A stretch of 64,000 bases of DNA from Babylonia areolata. Lineage: Eukaryota > Mollusca > Gastropoda > Neogastropoda > Buccinidae. The stretch is from the NCBI RefSeq assembly GCF_041734735.1, contig NC_134883.1, positions 25,854,118 to 25,918,117 of the forward strand, in the 5' to 3' direction. The translations under genes and the position numbers were made by a program. This document shows, piece after piece, positions 1 through 13,300 of the stretch (within the stretch, counting starts at the first letter, position 1; each line of letters starts with the position of its first letter). Below the pieces are notes generated by a model, which had not been told where the DNA came from, made no database searches, and worked only from the letters and a program-made list of their open reading frames with translations.

Positions 1-283
1 ACCCCCTTTATGTGTATGCGCATACAGATGATTAATACGGATGTTAAAAATCTTGTTATCCATGTCAGCATGAGATGGGCCTCAGTTCAGTCTAATATTA
101 TCATCTTAGATGAACAGACTATAAATGAATAAACTTACGATGAGATGGGTTATGAAAAAAACCCAACATACCCTGCATGCACACCCCCGAAAACAGAGTA
201 TGGCTACCTATATGATGGGGTAAATAAACAAACATGCATGTGAAAATGTTTTATGTGTGTGTGTGTGTGAGCGTATGTATTTA

Positions 284-347
<64 letters not shown>

Positions 348-535
348 TGTGCGAAACTGAAACCTTATTGAATGACATAGGTAATGTATGACTACCCAGT
401 GACAGCTGTCAGTTGGCTCTACCCAGGTAGGCAGCCTGTTGTGCAAATGACTCCACGTTTGTAAAGCACTTAGAGCTTGGTCTGTGACCAGATGTAGACA
501 CTATGTAAGTATCCCTATCATCATCATCTATCATA
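1..535 (+). mobile_element. SINE-A (tRNA-derived), head cut by window edge
   Basis: Matches the body of SINE-A seen at 3033 and 36390 (CATGCACACCCCCGAAAAC, GGAGTATGGCTAC-type block). It then runs through a TG microsatellite (about 284-352) into a tail with GTAGGCAGCCTGTTGTGCA and TTGTAAAGCACTTAGAGC, and ends in (ATC)n at about 518-531. This is the long-tailed subtype. Confidence 0.65.
284..352. repeat. TG microsatellite
   Basis: Almost uninterrupted TG dinucleotides inside a SINE-A copy, ending GCGCGTGTGCG. Other long tracts outside named elements: TA 9904-9939, poly-A 10327-10363, poly-A 26976-27016, TA/CA 31582-31620, TG 31822-31871, poly-A 32226-32251, CA 45500-45538, CA 50798-50834, GA 51961-52008, CA/GC 52168-52212, CA 55539-55564, TG 62513-62575, CA 62810-62836. 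Confidence 0.9.
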
Positions 536-867
536 TCAAACTAAACCATGAGTGCATATGAGCGCTTGGGTGGTTGAAGTGGGCCTGAATGCATGCATAT
601 TTTAGAAGAGAGAACAGCAAGTGTGGGGTGTTTAATTCATGTCATGTGGTTGAAGCAGGTATACATGTTTAATGCTTTCTTAAAATCAACAGTTAGACTT
701 GAAGTGACAAAAATGTGGCAGTCTTTTCCACTGTCGAGGAACAGTGAATGGGGGGCTCGCGTTCTCCAAAGGTTTTTGTTTAGATCTTCAGTATGCACAG
801 AGTGAAGTGATCTGTAGATGAATGAATAGTCAAAGAAGTGAGTAGGCAGAAGATGCACACACGCAAT

Positions 868-2560
868 ATCAATTCTTTTCCTCCTTGATCTTTCGGCTGC
901 TTTTGATAATGCTGATCACCAGATTCTCCTCAACCGTCTGAATCGCACTTTTGGAATCTGCGATCTTGCTCTCTCATTGTTCGGCTCTTATCAGTCTGAC
1001 TGCTCCAATATTGTTTCTGTTTGCAGTCTTTCATCCTGCTTTTCCGACACACAGTTTTGTGTGCCACAAGGCTCCGTGCTTGGGTCCATTCTGTTTGTTC
1101 TCTATACACAACCGATTTCCACCATTGTCAATCATCATTCGTTGTCCCACCACAGCTTTTCTGATAACTACCAGCTGCGTATCTGTTGGGTCCTCCATCT
1201 CTCCTTCCCTCTCTCATTGATTCTACTCAGGCCTGCATCTCCGATCTGAAGACATGGATGACTAAAAACAAGCCGCAAAAATTAAATGAGGATAAAACTG
1301 AAATCATGAATATCACCCCACAAAGACCTTTTTTAAAAGCTTTTTTAAATTTTCACATTTTTATAACACATGGACAATTGACATGATGACATAAATGAAT
1401 CAATACATATATGGGGAAAAGAGAAAAGACAAATTTGATGAAAACATAGTAACAACAGGAAAATAAAACAAAAACAAACAACAACATAAAAAAAGCAACA
1501 ATAAAAAACAAAAACAACAAACCAACCCCCCCCCCCCAAAAAAAAACAACAACAAACAAACAAACAAACAAAAAAAAACCCAAAAAAACCACACACACAT
1601 AATTGATATACACATACCCCACAAAGTCTCTCTTCCTTCCTCAGTCTCTCTCAGTGGCACCAATATTCCTCTTTTCTCTTCTGTTTGTAATCTTGTCACC
1701 AGGTCTCTTTCCTATCAGCAGCATATTGCAAACATTATGCAAATTGTATGTTTGAAATTCACAAAATTGTATTCATTCATCATCTCCTGACTGAAGATGC
1801 AACCAAAACTCTCCTTTGTGCTGTCCCGCCTGGATTATTGTAATTCCCTCCTTGTCAGTTCACCCAGCTACCTCATTGTTAGACTTCAGAAAGTCTAGAA
1901 CCATGCTGCTCATCTTGTGTTTTGTTCCTCTAAATTTGATCACGTCTCTCCTCTCCCTCATTCTTTACACTGGATCCCACTACAAGAAAGAATTATTTAC
2001 AAGTCTCTCTTTGTTTCAAGTCCTTCAAGGCTACTGGTCCACAGTATCTTTCCAATCTCATTCATACTTACATACCTCCATGCCAACTCTGCTCTTCTTC
2101 TGACACCCACCTTCTTAAGATCCCCCCTGTTTGAACCAAAACATATGGCCAATGCAGTTTTTTCATACCAAGCCCCCACTCTTAGGAATCAACTTCTTCA
2201 GCCTCTCCATCACTCATCTTTGCTGCATTCTTTCAAATCCAGTCAGAGAACCCACATTTTCCCCTTCTGAATAATTCTCAACAACTTACCACTTTCCAGG
2301 ATGAACTAAAAGGACTGTCACTGAGAGTTTCAGAATTTTTGGGTTGTATTTTTTTATTGTTTACTACGACTTGTATGTGTGCATACGTGTGCAGGCATGT
2401 GTGTGTGTGTGTGTGTGAAAGGGGGGATGGTTTGAATAGTTTAATGATGTATTGTATCTTGTGTTCAATTTCTCCTTTTTGGTATTTACACATTTTTTTC
2501 TGTTTGTAAACGCCTGAGGTCTTATTTCTGAGATAAGGCATAAATGCTTATAATGGTAAT
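868..2560 (+). mobile_element. CR1/L2-like LINE, 3' half, with an inserted low-complexity segment
   Basis: Translated pieces: LLDLSAAFDNADHQILL, CVPQGSVLGSILFVLYTQP, HHSFSDNYQL (the FADD box, here mutated) and WMTKNKPQKLNEDKTE, then after an interruption SFVLSRLDYCNSLL, HSLHWIPLQERI and FEPKHMANAVFSYQAPTLRN. These are the reverse transcriptase and thumb of a jockey-superfamily LINE. The frame is broken many times. About 1330-1670 is an unrelated A/C-rich insert. The 3' tail has TTGTAAACGCC and a short TAATAA repeat at about 2545-2560. Confidence 0.8.
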
Positions 2561-3032
2561 AATAGCAGAAATTTAGGCTGGACCATACTGGAAAAAAAAA
2601 TCTACAGAGAGGTAGTTTGTTCTAAATTCTTGACTCAATATGGAGCCAGTGCAAACTTGTGTCAAGGTATTGTTTCTTTCCTTACAGTTGAGTTCTGCAC
2701 CTTTTAAGCACTGTTTGGGGCAGCCAGCAAGGGAGCATTTCCAAAGTGTAGTGTAGACAGGACAAAGGCACAACCAAATATTTTGTTGCTGCATGCAGTC
2801 TTAAGGTACTGACAGATACAGCTGATCTGATATTGATCTGTATTTAAGCAGATCTATAAATCCAAATAATTTAACAGTCAAGGGACAAGTCATCAGAGGT
2901 AACATATCATTGTTTGCATGCAGAAGGAAAGAATACAATGTCGGTTTCCTTCAGGGATAGTGGATGGCTTGGGACAGATGGAAAATAATCTGAGAGAGAA
3001 TAAATTTGAAGAGCCCCAGTTATATATCATTC

Positions 3033-3412
3033 GATGAGCGCAATAGCTGTATGGTTAAAGCACTGGACTTTCAATCTGAGGGTCCTGGGTTCAAATTTCA
3101 GTGATGGCACCTGATGGGTCAAGGGTGGAGATTTTTCCGATCTCCCAGGTCAACATATGTGCAGACCTGTTAGTGCCTGAACCCCCTTCATGTGTATACG
3201 CAAGCAGAAGATCAAATACGCACGTTAAAGATCATGTTATCCATGTCAGCGTTTGGTGGGTTATGGAAACAAGAACATATCCAGCATGCACACCCCCGAA
3301 AGCGGAGTATGGATGCCTACATGGCAGGGTAAAAACGATCATACACGTAAAGCCCCACTTGTGCAGATACGAGTGAACATGGGAGTTGCAGCCCATGAAC
3401 GCAGAAGAAGAT
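3033..3412 (+). mobile_element. SINE-A, near full length
   Basis: tRNA-like head with A box (TAGCTGTATGGTTAAAGC) and B box (GGTTCAAATTTC, slightly decayed), a body with GGAGATTTTTCCGATCTCC, and a short tail ending GCAGAAGAAG. About 380 bp, aligned along its length with the copy at 36390. Confidence 0.75.
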
Positions 3413-5865
3413 GAAATCCTCATTCAGTTTCAATCTGTTCTCAATCATCTAAACAATTATTCAGTAAATTTATACCACATTAGAGCACTGCACAATTTTT
3501 TTGGGGGGTGTCAACATGATCAATTTTCTTACTACAGTTTGACACCTGCAAAGTGATTAGCAGTTCTGTTCCCTTAAGGTGATCACTGCTGTTTTTCTTC
3601 AAATGCTGATCACTGATCCAATATGCATGTCAAAATACAAAGATTAGGTGCTTGGTGCATCATAACCAGTAAATATATGGCCAACATCACAGGAGATTTG
3701 ACAACAATTAAAAAAAAAGTTTCCTGTACTTGAAACCAATGATAGAAAACTAATGACACATCATGTTAAAATAATTGACAGTTCTTTGTATAGATGCACA
3801 TGTTTTTGAGTTACCATTATCAATTTCAAAGATAAACTGATTAATTTTGAGGCTGATTTACCATTAAGGTTTCACATCTTAGCTAAAAGTAAGATAACAA
3901 TTATAAAATAAGAAAAACAAAATTTCTCAGAAATCAATTATTTTGGTCATGCATATGCAATCTGTTCACAAGAAAAGTTACTGTTCTTACTGTTTCATCA
4001 CAAAAAATTAATAGACCTTTTGAATAAACAATCCCGAAGATATTTTTATCTCTATGTTGGTTCTTCTGACAAGAACAAAAGACAAGTGGCGATGTGCTCC
4101 CCCCCCCCCCCCCCCCAATAAGTTTGGATAAAATTCAGACGATAAAGAGAATTATTTTTAGTTCCTGGGCTTGCAAAGAAAATGTGACAAAGGTTTAGAG
4201 TGGTATATGTTATATTCTTGTTGGTAGTTCATTTTCTTCTGAAGGTTCAGGGTGTATTCAAACTGTGTAAGGTGAGACACCTCTAGACAGTATTTTGCAA
4301 TGTGGGATGCACATTGTTTTATTCTTAAAAAATGAATGATAAAGGGATCGAACTTGTGTATGAATCTGGATGTTGATTTTGGATCATTGTCAATTCGATC
4401 TGGATCATTGTCAACAACATTTTCTGTAAAACTGTTTTAAGTGATGTTGAAATGCTGTTTAGTCCTGCTCTGTGGAAACAAAATAAAACAAAAGACAACC
4501 ACAGGTGCATACTGAAATAGGAAGAAGAGAAGGCGAAAAAAGAGAAAACAGAATTTGCAAGGAATGTAATATGGGTACTGTTGGGGATGAATTTCACTTT
4601 GTTTTAGAATGTCCCCAAAATACTGTTATTTCGAAATTAATTGATACCACATAAATATAAATCACATATATCAATGTTCAGTTAATGCAATTTATTCAGT
4701 GCTGGGAAGAAAACACAACTTAATCTAAGTAAGTTCATAAAACTTGGAAAGGGTGTATAACTTTTGTTGCATCTAAAACATACTTGTCAGTATGTTTAAG
4801 TTTGATTTGTTTTGTTGCAAATCATTATCATCAGCGCACGTGTGTGTGCATGCATTTTTGCGCGATTCGGAGACATCGTTGGATTGAAGTTGTGATTCAA
4901 TGAGTATGTACTGTTATTGTATCCTCCACACCCCAAAAGGGGCAAAAGGATTAAATTTCTTTGAATCTTTTGATAAGCAAGGAAAAAGCCTTTCTACATG
5001 GGATCTCACAATTGGGAATAGTGATTGGTATCTCCATTTCAACACAAAAGTACCTGTTCTACACAAATTTGCTTGATTTCCTGTAAAACAAATTGCATCA
5101 GACAGGTCTGAATAAAGTTCAACTTATGACAGCACCATTTTGAAGTATTTATAGTTTGGCTGATAGCAGCTGGTTGTATTTTACAGAATTCAGTATTATT
5201 ATTAAGGATTTTCCTGTCTGACTGACAGTCTCTGGCTGTCTGGTAGGCCTGTGATAACATTAAAAGTTTTATCCTGACCTTTGTTCAAGGTTACAAGGGC
5301 ATAAATGTTTATCGTGACGGTCTGCTATTTCTCAGAAACATTTAACTAGCTAGCTATGAACAAAAATGATAATTTTACCACCATGAATAATTATGATGAA
5401 AGTGATAATGCTGATGTTTTGTATCTTTCAATAATACATCATTTCCATGGCTTGATTCTTCTTTCAAAATCTGCTGTGTGGTTCTGTATCTCACATTCAT
5501 GCAGGAATATATCAGTGCAAACAGAAGCCCAATCTTCTGTTTCATGAAGGTGTTGTCCTTCCATCAAGGTTTCAGTCTTGACAGTGCTGATTTCGTCTAT
5601 GCCCATAAGAGGATTCCTCATTTGGATCCATCATTGTTAATACTACCCAGGTAGGTGAACAGTTAACAGTTTGTAGCTTTAGCCAATGGACAGTTATATC
5701 AGCAATGGTGGTGGTGTTGTGGCTGGTCATCAACTAGGTCTTCTCAGCACCGACTTCGATGCTATATTTTGTCAATGCTTCATCCAGTATATTAACAGGT
5801 TTGATGAATAAGGGAGAGAGAGAGAAATATTCTTTCATGTTTGCTTATTACTCAAAAAATGCCTC
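3413..5865. other. No gene seen
   Basis: AT-rich DNA with a C tract at 4099-4116. Apart from the small LINE relic at 4525-4640 I see no conserved reading frame or RNA gene. Confidence 0.5.
4525..4640 (+). mobile_element. LINE C-terminal zinc-knuckle relic
   Basis: On the plus strand the bases read RICKECNMGTVGDEFHFVLECPQ, the C-x2-C...H-x4-C knuckle found after the reverse transcriptase of many APE-type LINEs. Nothing else of the element could be read around it. Confidence 0.5.
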
Positions 5866-5930
5866 ACCTCCCAAAGATGGAGTATAACTGCCTACATGGC
5901 AGGGGTAAAAATGGTCATCCATGTATATTG
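5866..5930 (+). mobile_element. SINE-A fragment
   Basis: About 65 bp matching the SINE-A block around ACTGCCTACATGGCAGGGG, which corresponds to positions 3292-3340 of the copy at 3033. Head and tail absent. Confidence 0.5.
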
Positions 5931-6093
5931 TTAAATGTGGGAGAATGCCTCAATCTTGTGACATAATAATAATAATATGATAATTAATTTTGGGATGAAA
6001 TATATCAAAGTAAGAATGTCAGTTTGAAAGCAGTGTCTCTTTGTCTTCTGACCCACAAACCTAGAAGCTTATTACTATGAAAATATCAACATA

Positions 6094-6390
6094 TTAATTT
6101 GCTCTTTATCATTTTTTCACTGTCTGTATCTTTCAAAATGACACCTGATGGATAATAGTATGTTTGACATTTTGACTTATTGCTCAAATTGAACTTCATA
6201 ACATGTCTGGCATTTTGAGACTGTGTTACCCATTTGCACTGTTAATTTGCTCTTTGTCATTTTTTCACTGTCTGTATCTTTCAGAATGACACCTGATGGA
6301 TAATAGTAAGTTTGACATTTTGACTTATTGTTCAAGTTGAACTTCATAACATGTCTGGCATTTTGACAGACTGTTACCCATTTGCACTGT
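6094..6390. repeat. Direct tandem duplication, 148 bp unit
   Basis: Units 6094-6241 and 6242-6390 are nearly identical (for example AATGACACCTGATGGATAAT in both), with a few substitutions. Part of no recognised element. Confidence 0.85.
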
Positions 6391-7199
6391 TGGTTTGTTT
6401 TGTGCATTATTTCCTATTTTTGTATTCTGTTTACAAATGAAAAACACCAACACATAATTCGGGTCCCCCTCCCCTTTTTTTCTTTTTGTGAAAATACAAT
6501 ATAAATTATCAGCAACTGTCATCCAAATTTCCTTGCAGTTATTTTCATGCCTGAGACTGGGGATAAAATGTGCAAATTTACTTTGCTTGAAATATCAACT
6601 TTTCTTCTGTTATACAGAATTAATGTGATTAAATAATATATGAATACTCTCTAATCACTCAAGGTGTATTCTTGCAGAATTAAGGTGATTAAATAATATC
6701 GTAGTAATCTCTAACAGGCAATGTGTATTCCTGTCTAGTAATGGGGCAAAAAATCAGAAAGATGGTATGTTTTTTGTTATGCATGTGTAAGTGTGTGTAA
6801 TATGTATGTATACAAGCCTAAAAGTACAATGAAGAAATTTATGAGTTCACTTCTTCAAGACTGCATAATTTTGGTTGCTGTTAACTAATATTCATAATGA
6901 ATGTGAAAGTGAAAATAGGAGACACAAATCAGAATCATTCTAACACAGGCAAGACAGACTTCATTTCAAATATATTCACTGCATTCATAAATTTACATGA
7001 CAACCAGTCTGAACACAAGGAAAAAATAAGGAGGAAGAACAACAAGAGTGTGATCAGATGAGATAGTGAACATCTAGATCACTGTGGCAATAGCTTCAAT
7101 GTGGACATCCATGAAGAAACTACCCACATTTACTCAAAAACAAATAAATGGAAACAAAGAGTGACAGACAGAGAGAAAGAGCAATCAACACTTAAAAAT

Positions 7200-8490
7200 C
7201 ATTTCAGGACCACAATAGCAAAGGGGGGGGGATGAGGGGTGGGGGTGGGTTGGGGGGGGGGGGGGGGGGCGGCAGCTATCCACTTGGTATGGTTTGAATG
7301 CAGAATAAAGGGGAGTTCCTTTTTTTTGTGTAGTTCCTTTTTGACTGGCACATTTACTGTATCAAATTGGTATACAGGCATGGTGGTCAGTACTCTGCTA
7401 TCAGCAGGCCCCAAGGGCATGCTGGAGAGGATGGTTCGGTACTCCTTCCAAAAGGAATAAATGGAGCCAGAAACTGCATAGTTCCAAGGAGGCCAGGTTC
7501 CAAACAGATGACTGACCTGCGCAGCGGCACTAGAAAAAGGTCTTGCGGCTATTGTGCCTCCAAAGCAAGCATGAGTGGTGACAGATCCACAGCAAGTGTT
7601 GACACTCAAACACTCAAAAAGGGATAGGACTGGCATGGGATCAGAGATCAGGCATCCTGGCCAAGTGCAACTGGCAGAGTTCCCTCAACCTCACCAGAAT
7701 AGCCAGTCATCTAAATATACACTAAAGTACAACTTTCCTATTAGAGATGCCACTGCAAGTACCACATTGGGAAAGAGGTATGGAGCAAAAGAAATCCAGA
7801 AGAGGAGTGCACAGAAATGGAACACTCTGTCCTTCCAGATGGACCTCAGATACTGCCAAAGCTGGGTGGATGAGGATTTGGAACCAGAATAAGGATTTGT
7901 AACAAGATGTCTGCAAGGTCTATCTATCTATCTTGCTGAGTTCCTTGGCTGGATGGAATCCCTGATCTGAACTAAGGAGTCCATCCCAAACATGACATCT
8001 ATTAGAACTTTGCTGAGACACCCAAGAGATTACAAAAAAATGCACCACCAACCCTGGCCCTGTGTCTTGTGGATACTCTTTGATGGCCCCATGTAGAAGG
8101 AGCTGAGACATCACTTTCAAAAGGCCCCCTCCTGTTTGTTCAGAATTGTGTGATTAAGGAGGCGGGAAGGGGAGCTGTGCTTGTATCAACCTGAGGTGGC
8201 CTGTACCCCAAATGCACCTCTGACCCTATCCACTTATCTGGCCCCAATTCACGCTAATGGTGCAATTGTCTGGGAAGGCTGCTTGCCTATGGGGGCTGAG
8301 CAATTGAAGGTGCTGGATCAAGACCCAGTCAATGAATGTGCTGGTTACACCTGGGCTGGCCTCCCTTTTGGCTAACCTGTGGGTAGGCTGCCAAGGTGAT
8401 TAACTGAAGTCCACTGGCATAGTTAACTGGCTAGCGGAGTCAGGTCCTGGGACCTGCCCCACCAACTGATCACCATCCCTGTACGCTAGT
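7200..8490. other. GC-richer block of unknown nature downstream of TAF3
   Basis: Opens with G-rich tracts (7226-7270). From 7360 to 8490 base composition is visibly richer in G and C than the flanks, and several frames stay open for 60-100 codons (for example 7575-7892 on the plus strand). None of the translations is recognisable, and no splice-consistent gene could be built. It may be an old repeat or part of an unrecognised gene. Confidence 0.35.
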
Positions 8491-9066
8491 TTGACACAGT
8501 CAACACGGCACCATAGTAAAACAAAGTGGGTTCAATTAACATGTATTACTGCTCATAGATTCCAGAAGGTAATTTCCAGTAAGTCATTACTGTTAAAATT
8601 AAGTGTACTCACTGTATCTGTGCACATGGATTTGTATATGAATACACATATACATCTATGTATGCTGCTTTTTTCCCCCTCTTCCTTTACTCCCTGTATC
8701 ATTCTGGTCAAGCAAACACATATGGCACAAAAACAGATCAGTTATGAATGAGCTACCTTGCATGATTACAATCTGTACAAAATTCAAGCATGACACATGT
8801 CAATATCACTCACATCATGCTGGTAGCATTCAAAATAGTGATTTTCATTTTAAATAACACCTTTTAAGTGCAAGCAGCAAATAATGTACGCACATATTAC
8901 TCATGAACTACATTACAACACACTCTGAAAGCTGTTTCACCGACAAATCTCTTGAAAATAAGTAAAAACACTTGACCTCGAACAAATGAAGCAAATTTTA
9001 GCATGCCAGAATGTCTCAAAACATTTCTCCAAAGAGTGAGTCTGAAAGAGAAAAGCAAAAGGCATT

Positions 9067-9208
9067 TTAAGTGGCATTTTTTTTCTTGCGTCCACGTTTG
9101 CCTTTGGGCTTGACTTGTGGCACCGGTATTTGTATTTCTTTCGCACTGCAGCGTGGGCAGTACCATTGTTCTTCCTCAGGTGGAGCTGTGGTAATGTTTA
9201 CACACACC
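9067..9208 (-). CDS. TAF3: TAF3 coding exon 9: second half of PHD finger, stop
   Basis: Starts with the G that completes the Trp codon, then VCVNITTAPPEEEQWYCPRC, giving the last three zinc cysteines. It ends in a Lys/Arg-rich tail (KPKGKRGRKKKNAT) and TAA at 9069-9067. Vertebrate TAF3 also ends in a short KHKKRKHR-like tail. Acceptor TGTTACAG. Confidence 0.96.
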
Positions 9209-9897
9209 CTGTAACACATTAAAAAACACAAATATTAGCTTATTTGTAAAAAAAAAAACACCCAAAAAACCCACCTCTTTGTCACTCTGTGTATGCAAAT
9301 AAGCACACACTCATGGATGTGAACATTCACACTCATCACTTACAGTGAATAAGCATACAACTCACTTCTAATCTTTCTTTAGATATGTAATCTCAAACCT
9401 GGAAATCTTAGCAATGAGAATAGATACACCACAAAGCCTGTCCAAAGAGAATACCCACAGGCCAAACCAGCCATAAACAATAAAACTGAACAGTTCCTTA
9501 GGCAGACCACACCACATTTTCGCAAGACACACTGAATGTTTTATTCTCATCATCTCTCACCTTTTTTTTTTTTATTTTACCTATTTTCATTACAAAAAAA
9601 TTAGAGTATAATTTCTATCTGTCCTTTGTAGATTTCTTTTTCTTGCCTCCTTCTATGTCAATTATCTGTATGTTTTCAAACATCTGTTTTTTCACTGAAC
9701 ATTTGTCATCTGGATTTGAAGGTATTCTTACTGTAAGTTTTGGCCTATAAGGTGCTACTTAAAAAAAAGAAAACAATTAAAAAAAAATATATATATATAT
9801 TTTTTTTTACTCAAAGCTGACCCTGGAGTCTTATCAGCTGTCTGTGTCTGAAAACTAAATTCTGGCCACACGAGGGGCCACCTGACACAACAAACTC

Positions 9898-9941
<44 letters not shown>

Positions 9942-10323
9942 TATGACAATATTGTTGATCACAATAAATGCTCACGATTGCGCTGAACAGTTAAACTTCA
10001 GTCTTTCCACTGTTTGATTCAATATAGTCCATGTTCACTATTGAATCATATTGAAACTAAATCGCATATACTAATCACTACACAAAATTTCAACTGAACG
10101 TGATCGCAGTTTGACCATAGGCCATGAAAAAAGAGCAGTGTCTGAACTGGGGATAAATTTATGGTGTGAAAGGAAAGAAACTGGAAGTGAACTGATCACA
10201 ATGAACACAAAGCAAAATGGCAGACAGGACTGAAAAAGCAGGGCCAGCAGACTGGATTCTGATTGAACAAGTTAATAAACTGGGGCTTTACAATAGTGTA
10301 CATTTGACTGAAGGCTGTAAACC

Positions 10324-10365
<42 letters not shown>

Positions 10366-13300
10366 GTAGACAAAAAACAGAACAAAACAACAACAACAAC
10401 AACAAAAAAGTGTAAAAAAAAGAAAGCAACAAATAACAGAGCAGACAAACGGAGTAACAGAGCATAAAACAAGTCAGATTCCGATCCAGTTTCCTGAACA
10501 TGTCACAATTTGGAAAACAAATTCCGCTGTTAGCTGAGACAAAATGAAAGACTTCTGCTTTATGGCAGATGCAGCTTATCGGATATGTGCGCCTTATATG
10601 AGATCAAAATTAATTTTTTCTTTCAATTCAGTAGGCTGAAAATTAAGATATCTAATTTATTGTGCTTTTCTGCACCCAGTTGAAATTAGAAGGGAGGTGG
10701 CAGAATGGTTAAGATGCTCCTCTATCAGTGTCAGGAGGAAGGTGGCAGAATGGTTAAGACACTCATCTGCCAATACAGAGAATCAGTGAGGGTCTGGGAT
10801 TGAATCCCACTCTCACCCTTTCTCCCACGTTTGACTGGAAAAACAAACTGAGCATCTAGTCATTCAGATGAGATGATAAACCAAGGTCCCTTCTGCAGCA
10901 TGCACATGCAGCACTTAAAAAAACCCCCATGGCAACGAGTGTTGTCTTCTGGCAAAAGTCTGTAGAATAAATCCACTGTCATTGGTACACAAAAGCACTC
11001 AAGGCCTGACTAAGCGTGTTGGGTTATGCTGCTGGTGAGGCATCTGCCTAGCAGATGTGGTATATCATATATGGATTTGTCCTTGAGTAACTGCAACTGA
11101 ACTGTACCCAGGCCATGCAAGTTTAACCCTTTGACTTCTGGAACAATTTGTGATTTTTGCAAAATAATCACCAACCTTTAAAAAAAAAATCACAAAAAAT
11201 AATTAATACTCAATAGTATGTAAAAATATATGTCTTCTTAAAGGTAAATGAATGGAGAATATAATCATCATAAGTTCAATGTTGACAGGATGAGATAACT
11301 CCTAGTTATGGGAAGATAACTCAGATTTCAAGTACGTTTCAAGCAAAAATATTGGGTTTTTTTCTATACCTACTTTAATCACAACCCCATCTTCTTCCTA
11401 TTGATGTACCTTGTAGCAAGTTAATATCATCAGGATAACCAGAATCACTTTTGCTAATCAACAACATCATTACTTTTGTTTTCCATTACGTTTTTGTAGT
11501 TGTTATTGTCAACAATGTGTGGAAAATCAAACAAAAATCTAACCACCTCTTCCATACTCAGTACTGTATGTCCTGGCAGCCACACTGACATGCTTAAGAA
11601 CTTTTTGCTTTACAAAACACAAATAAACACATCAAAATCGAGCCGAACTCGCTGAGATATTGCTTCAAACACGCATAAAGACAGTCGCCATTTGCAAGGA
11701 ATCGTATTCAAACGACCGGCTGGACTCTTGATAATGCTGTTACCTCTAAACCGCGATATATCCGCGGTCAAAAGTGAAAGGCTAATTTGTTTAATTATTG
11801 GCTGTGACAGACATGACAAGTGGATAGACTGGAGAGCATTGGACTTCCAATCTGAGGACACTGGGTTCAAATACTTGCTGCACCTGGATGGTTAGGGGCG
11901 GAGATTTTTCCAGTCTCCCAGGTCAATGTGTTCAGATCTGCTAGTACCCCTTCATGTGTTTACACATGCAAAACATCAAATAAATGGTACTGAAGAGAAA
12001 AGATTTTGCATAAAGGCAGATTTGTTAGAAAAAAAAATAAAACAAAACAAAACTCACCAATGGTACCAGTCGTCACATTTATCGCAGCCGATCATGGGGC
12101 TGCCATCATCCTGCATCTTACAAGCTGGACAGATCCAAACCTGAATACCCTTCGAGTCCTGTTATCAAAAAGAAAAAGAAAAACCAAACCTCATTATTAC
12201 CACCGTTGTTTGTCTGTTTCCAGCCAATGACCATTGAAAGATTGGATTTGTTCACTCTACCTCCACCACTTCCTCTCTCTTTCCCCTGTCATCAAAACCC
12301 AGTCAGCTGCTGCTGTTTTCATGAATGTTTCTCTTCCCCTCACCCCAAGCCCACCCTCCCCATTCCCTTGCTCCCTTACTCTTCCATTCAAGCTTTTGAA
12401 ATCTGTGTTCTTCAGATCCAGTTACTCTTTCTCTTCTCCTTTTCTGATCCCTGTCACATTCTCCACCCATCATGAATGTGTCAGAAAACAAAATCCCTCA
12501 TCTCTCCATCTATCTATTTTTGCTGTGCAGGGTATTGGTATTGTATCTCTGCTGACATTTCTGAGCAGTGCACTGCACTCAGGATGATGCTGTGTAATTT
12601 CCCTGTTAATTAACCCTTTCATTACCTGGGAAATAAGATTGAAGTAAAATCTATTTCAGTATTTGCCAGGTATTTTTCACAAAAAATGAGTGTATATATA
12701 CATATCTATATATATATATATAGAGAGAGAGATAGATAGATATATTTTTTAAATAATAATTCTGTGCGCCTTGCTATTGGAGAGAGACCCCAAAAGTACA
12801 CATTTTCTGACAGGTAAATGAATAAAGAATACAAATAACATGATGTTTTCTCTGATTTTGTAATTTTTCAAAGACATGCAGTTGTTTTGAAATTGTCGGA
12901 TTTTTGTCTTGTTCATTACGAACATTTGTCATAAGTCTGGTAAATTACACAGTTATGTAATATTTTCTGGACAAATGGATAATAACTGTACACCCATGTT
13001 CTACAACCACAAAAAGACATATGAATGATTCATTGTGACTACTCCAAGTGATAACAACAGATGTGACTGTACCATACTTTCAGTCAAATTATTTTTGTTG
13101 AAAAAAAAAAAATCATTATACCCATCAGTGAAGTCAAACCCAAGAACTCTTTCATTTCAAACACACTTGTATCTGTCCATGCTGATAGTCCAGAGTATTT
13201 TTTTCTGCCTGCTTGAGAGTCTGCTGTGCATACAAATTGGTTTCCTCAACAAATTAATCTTCTACAAAAAGAAAGAAAGAAAAAAGTCAATGCAGTCTGT

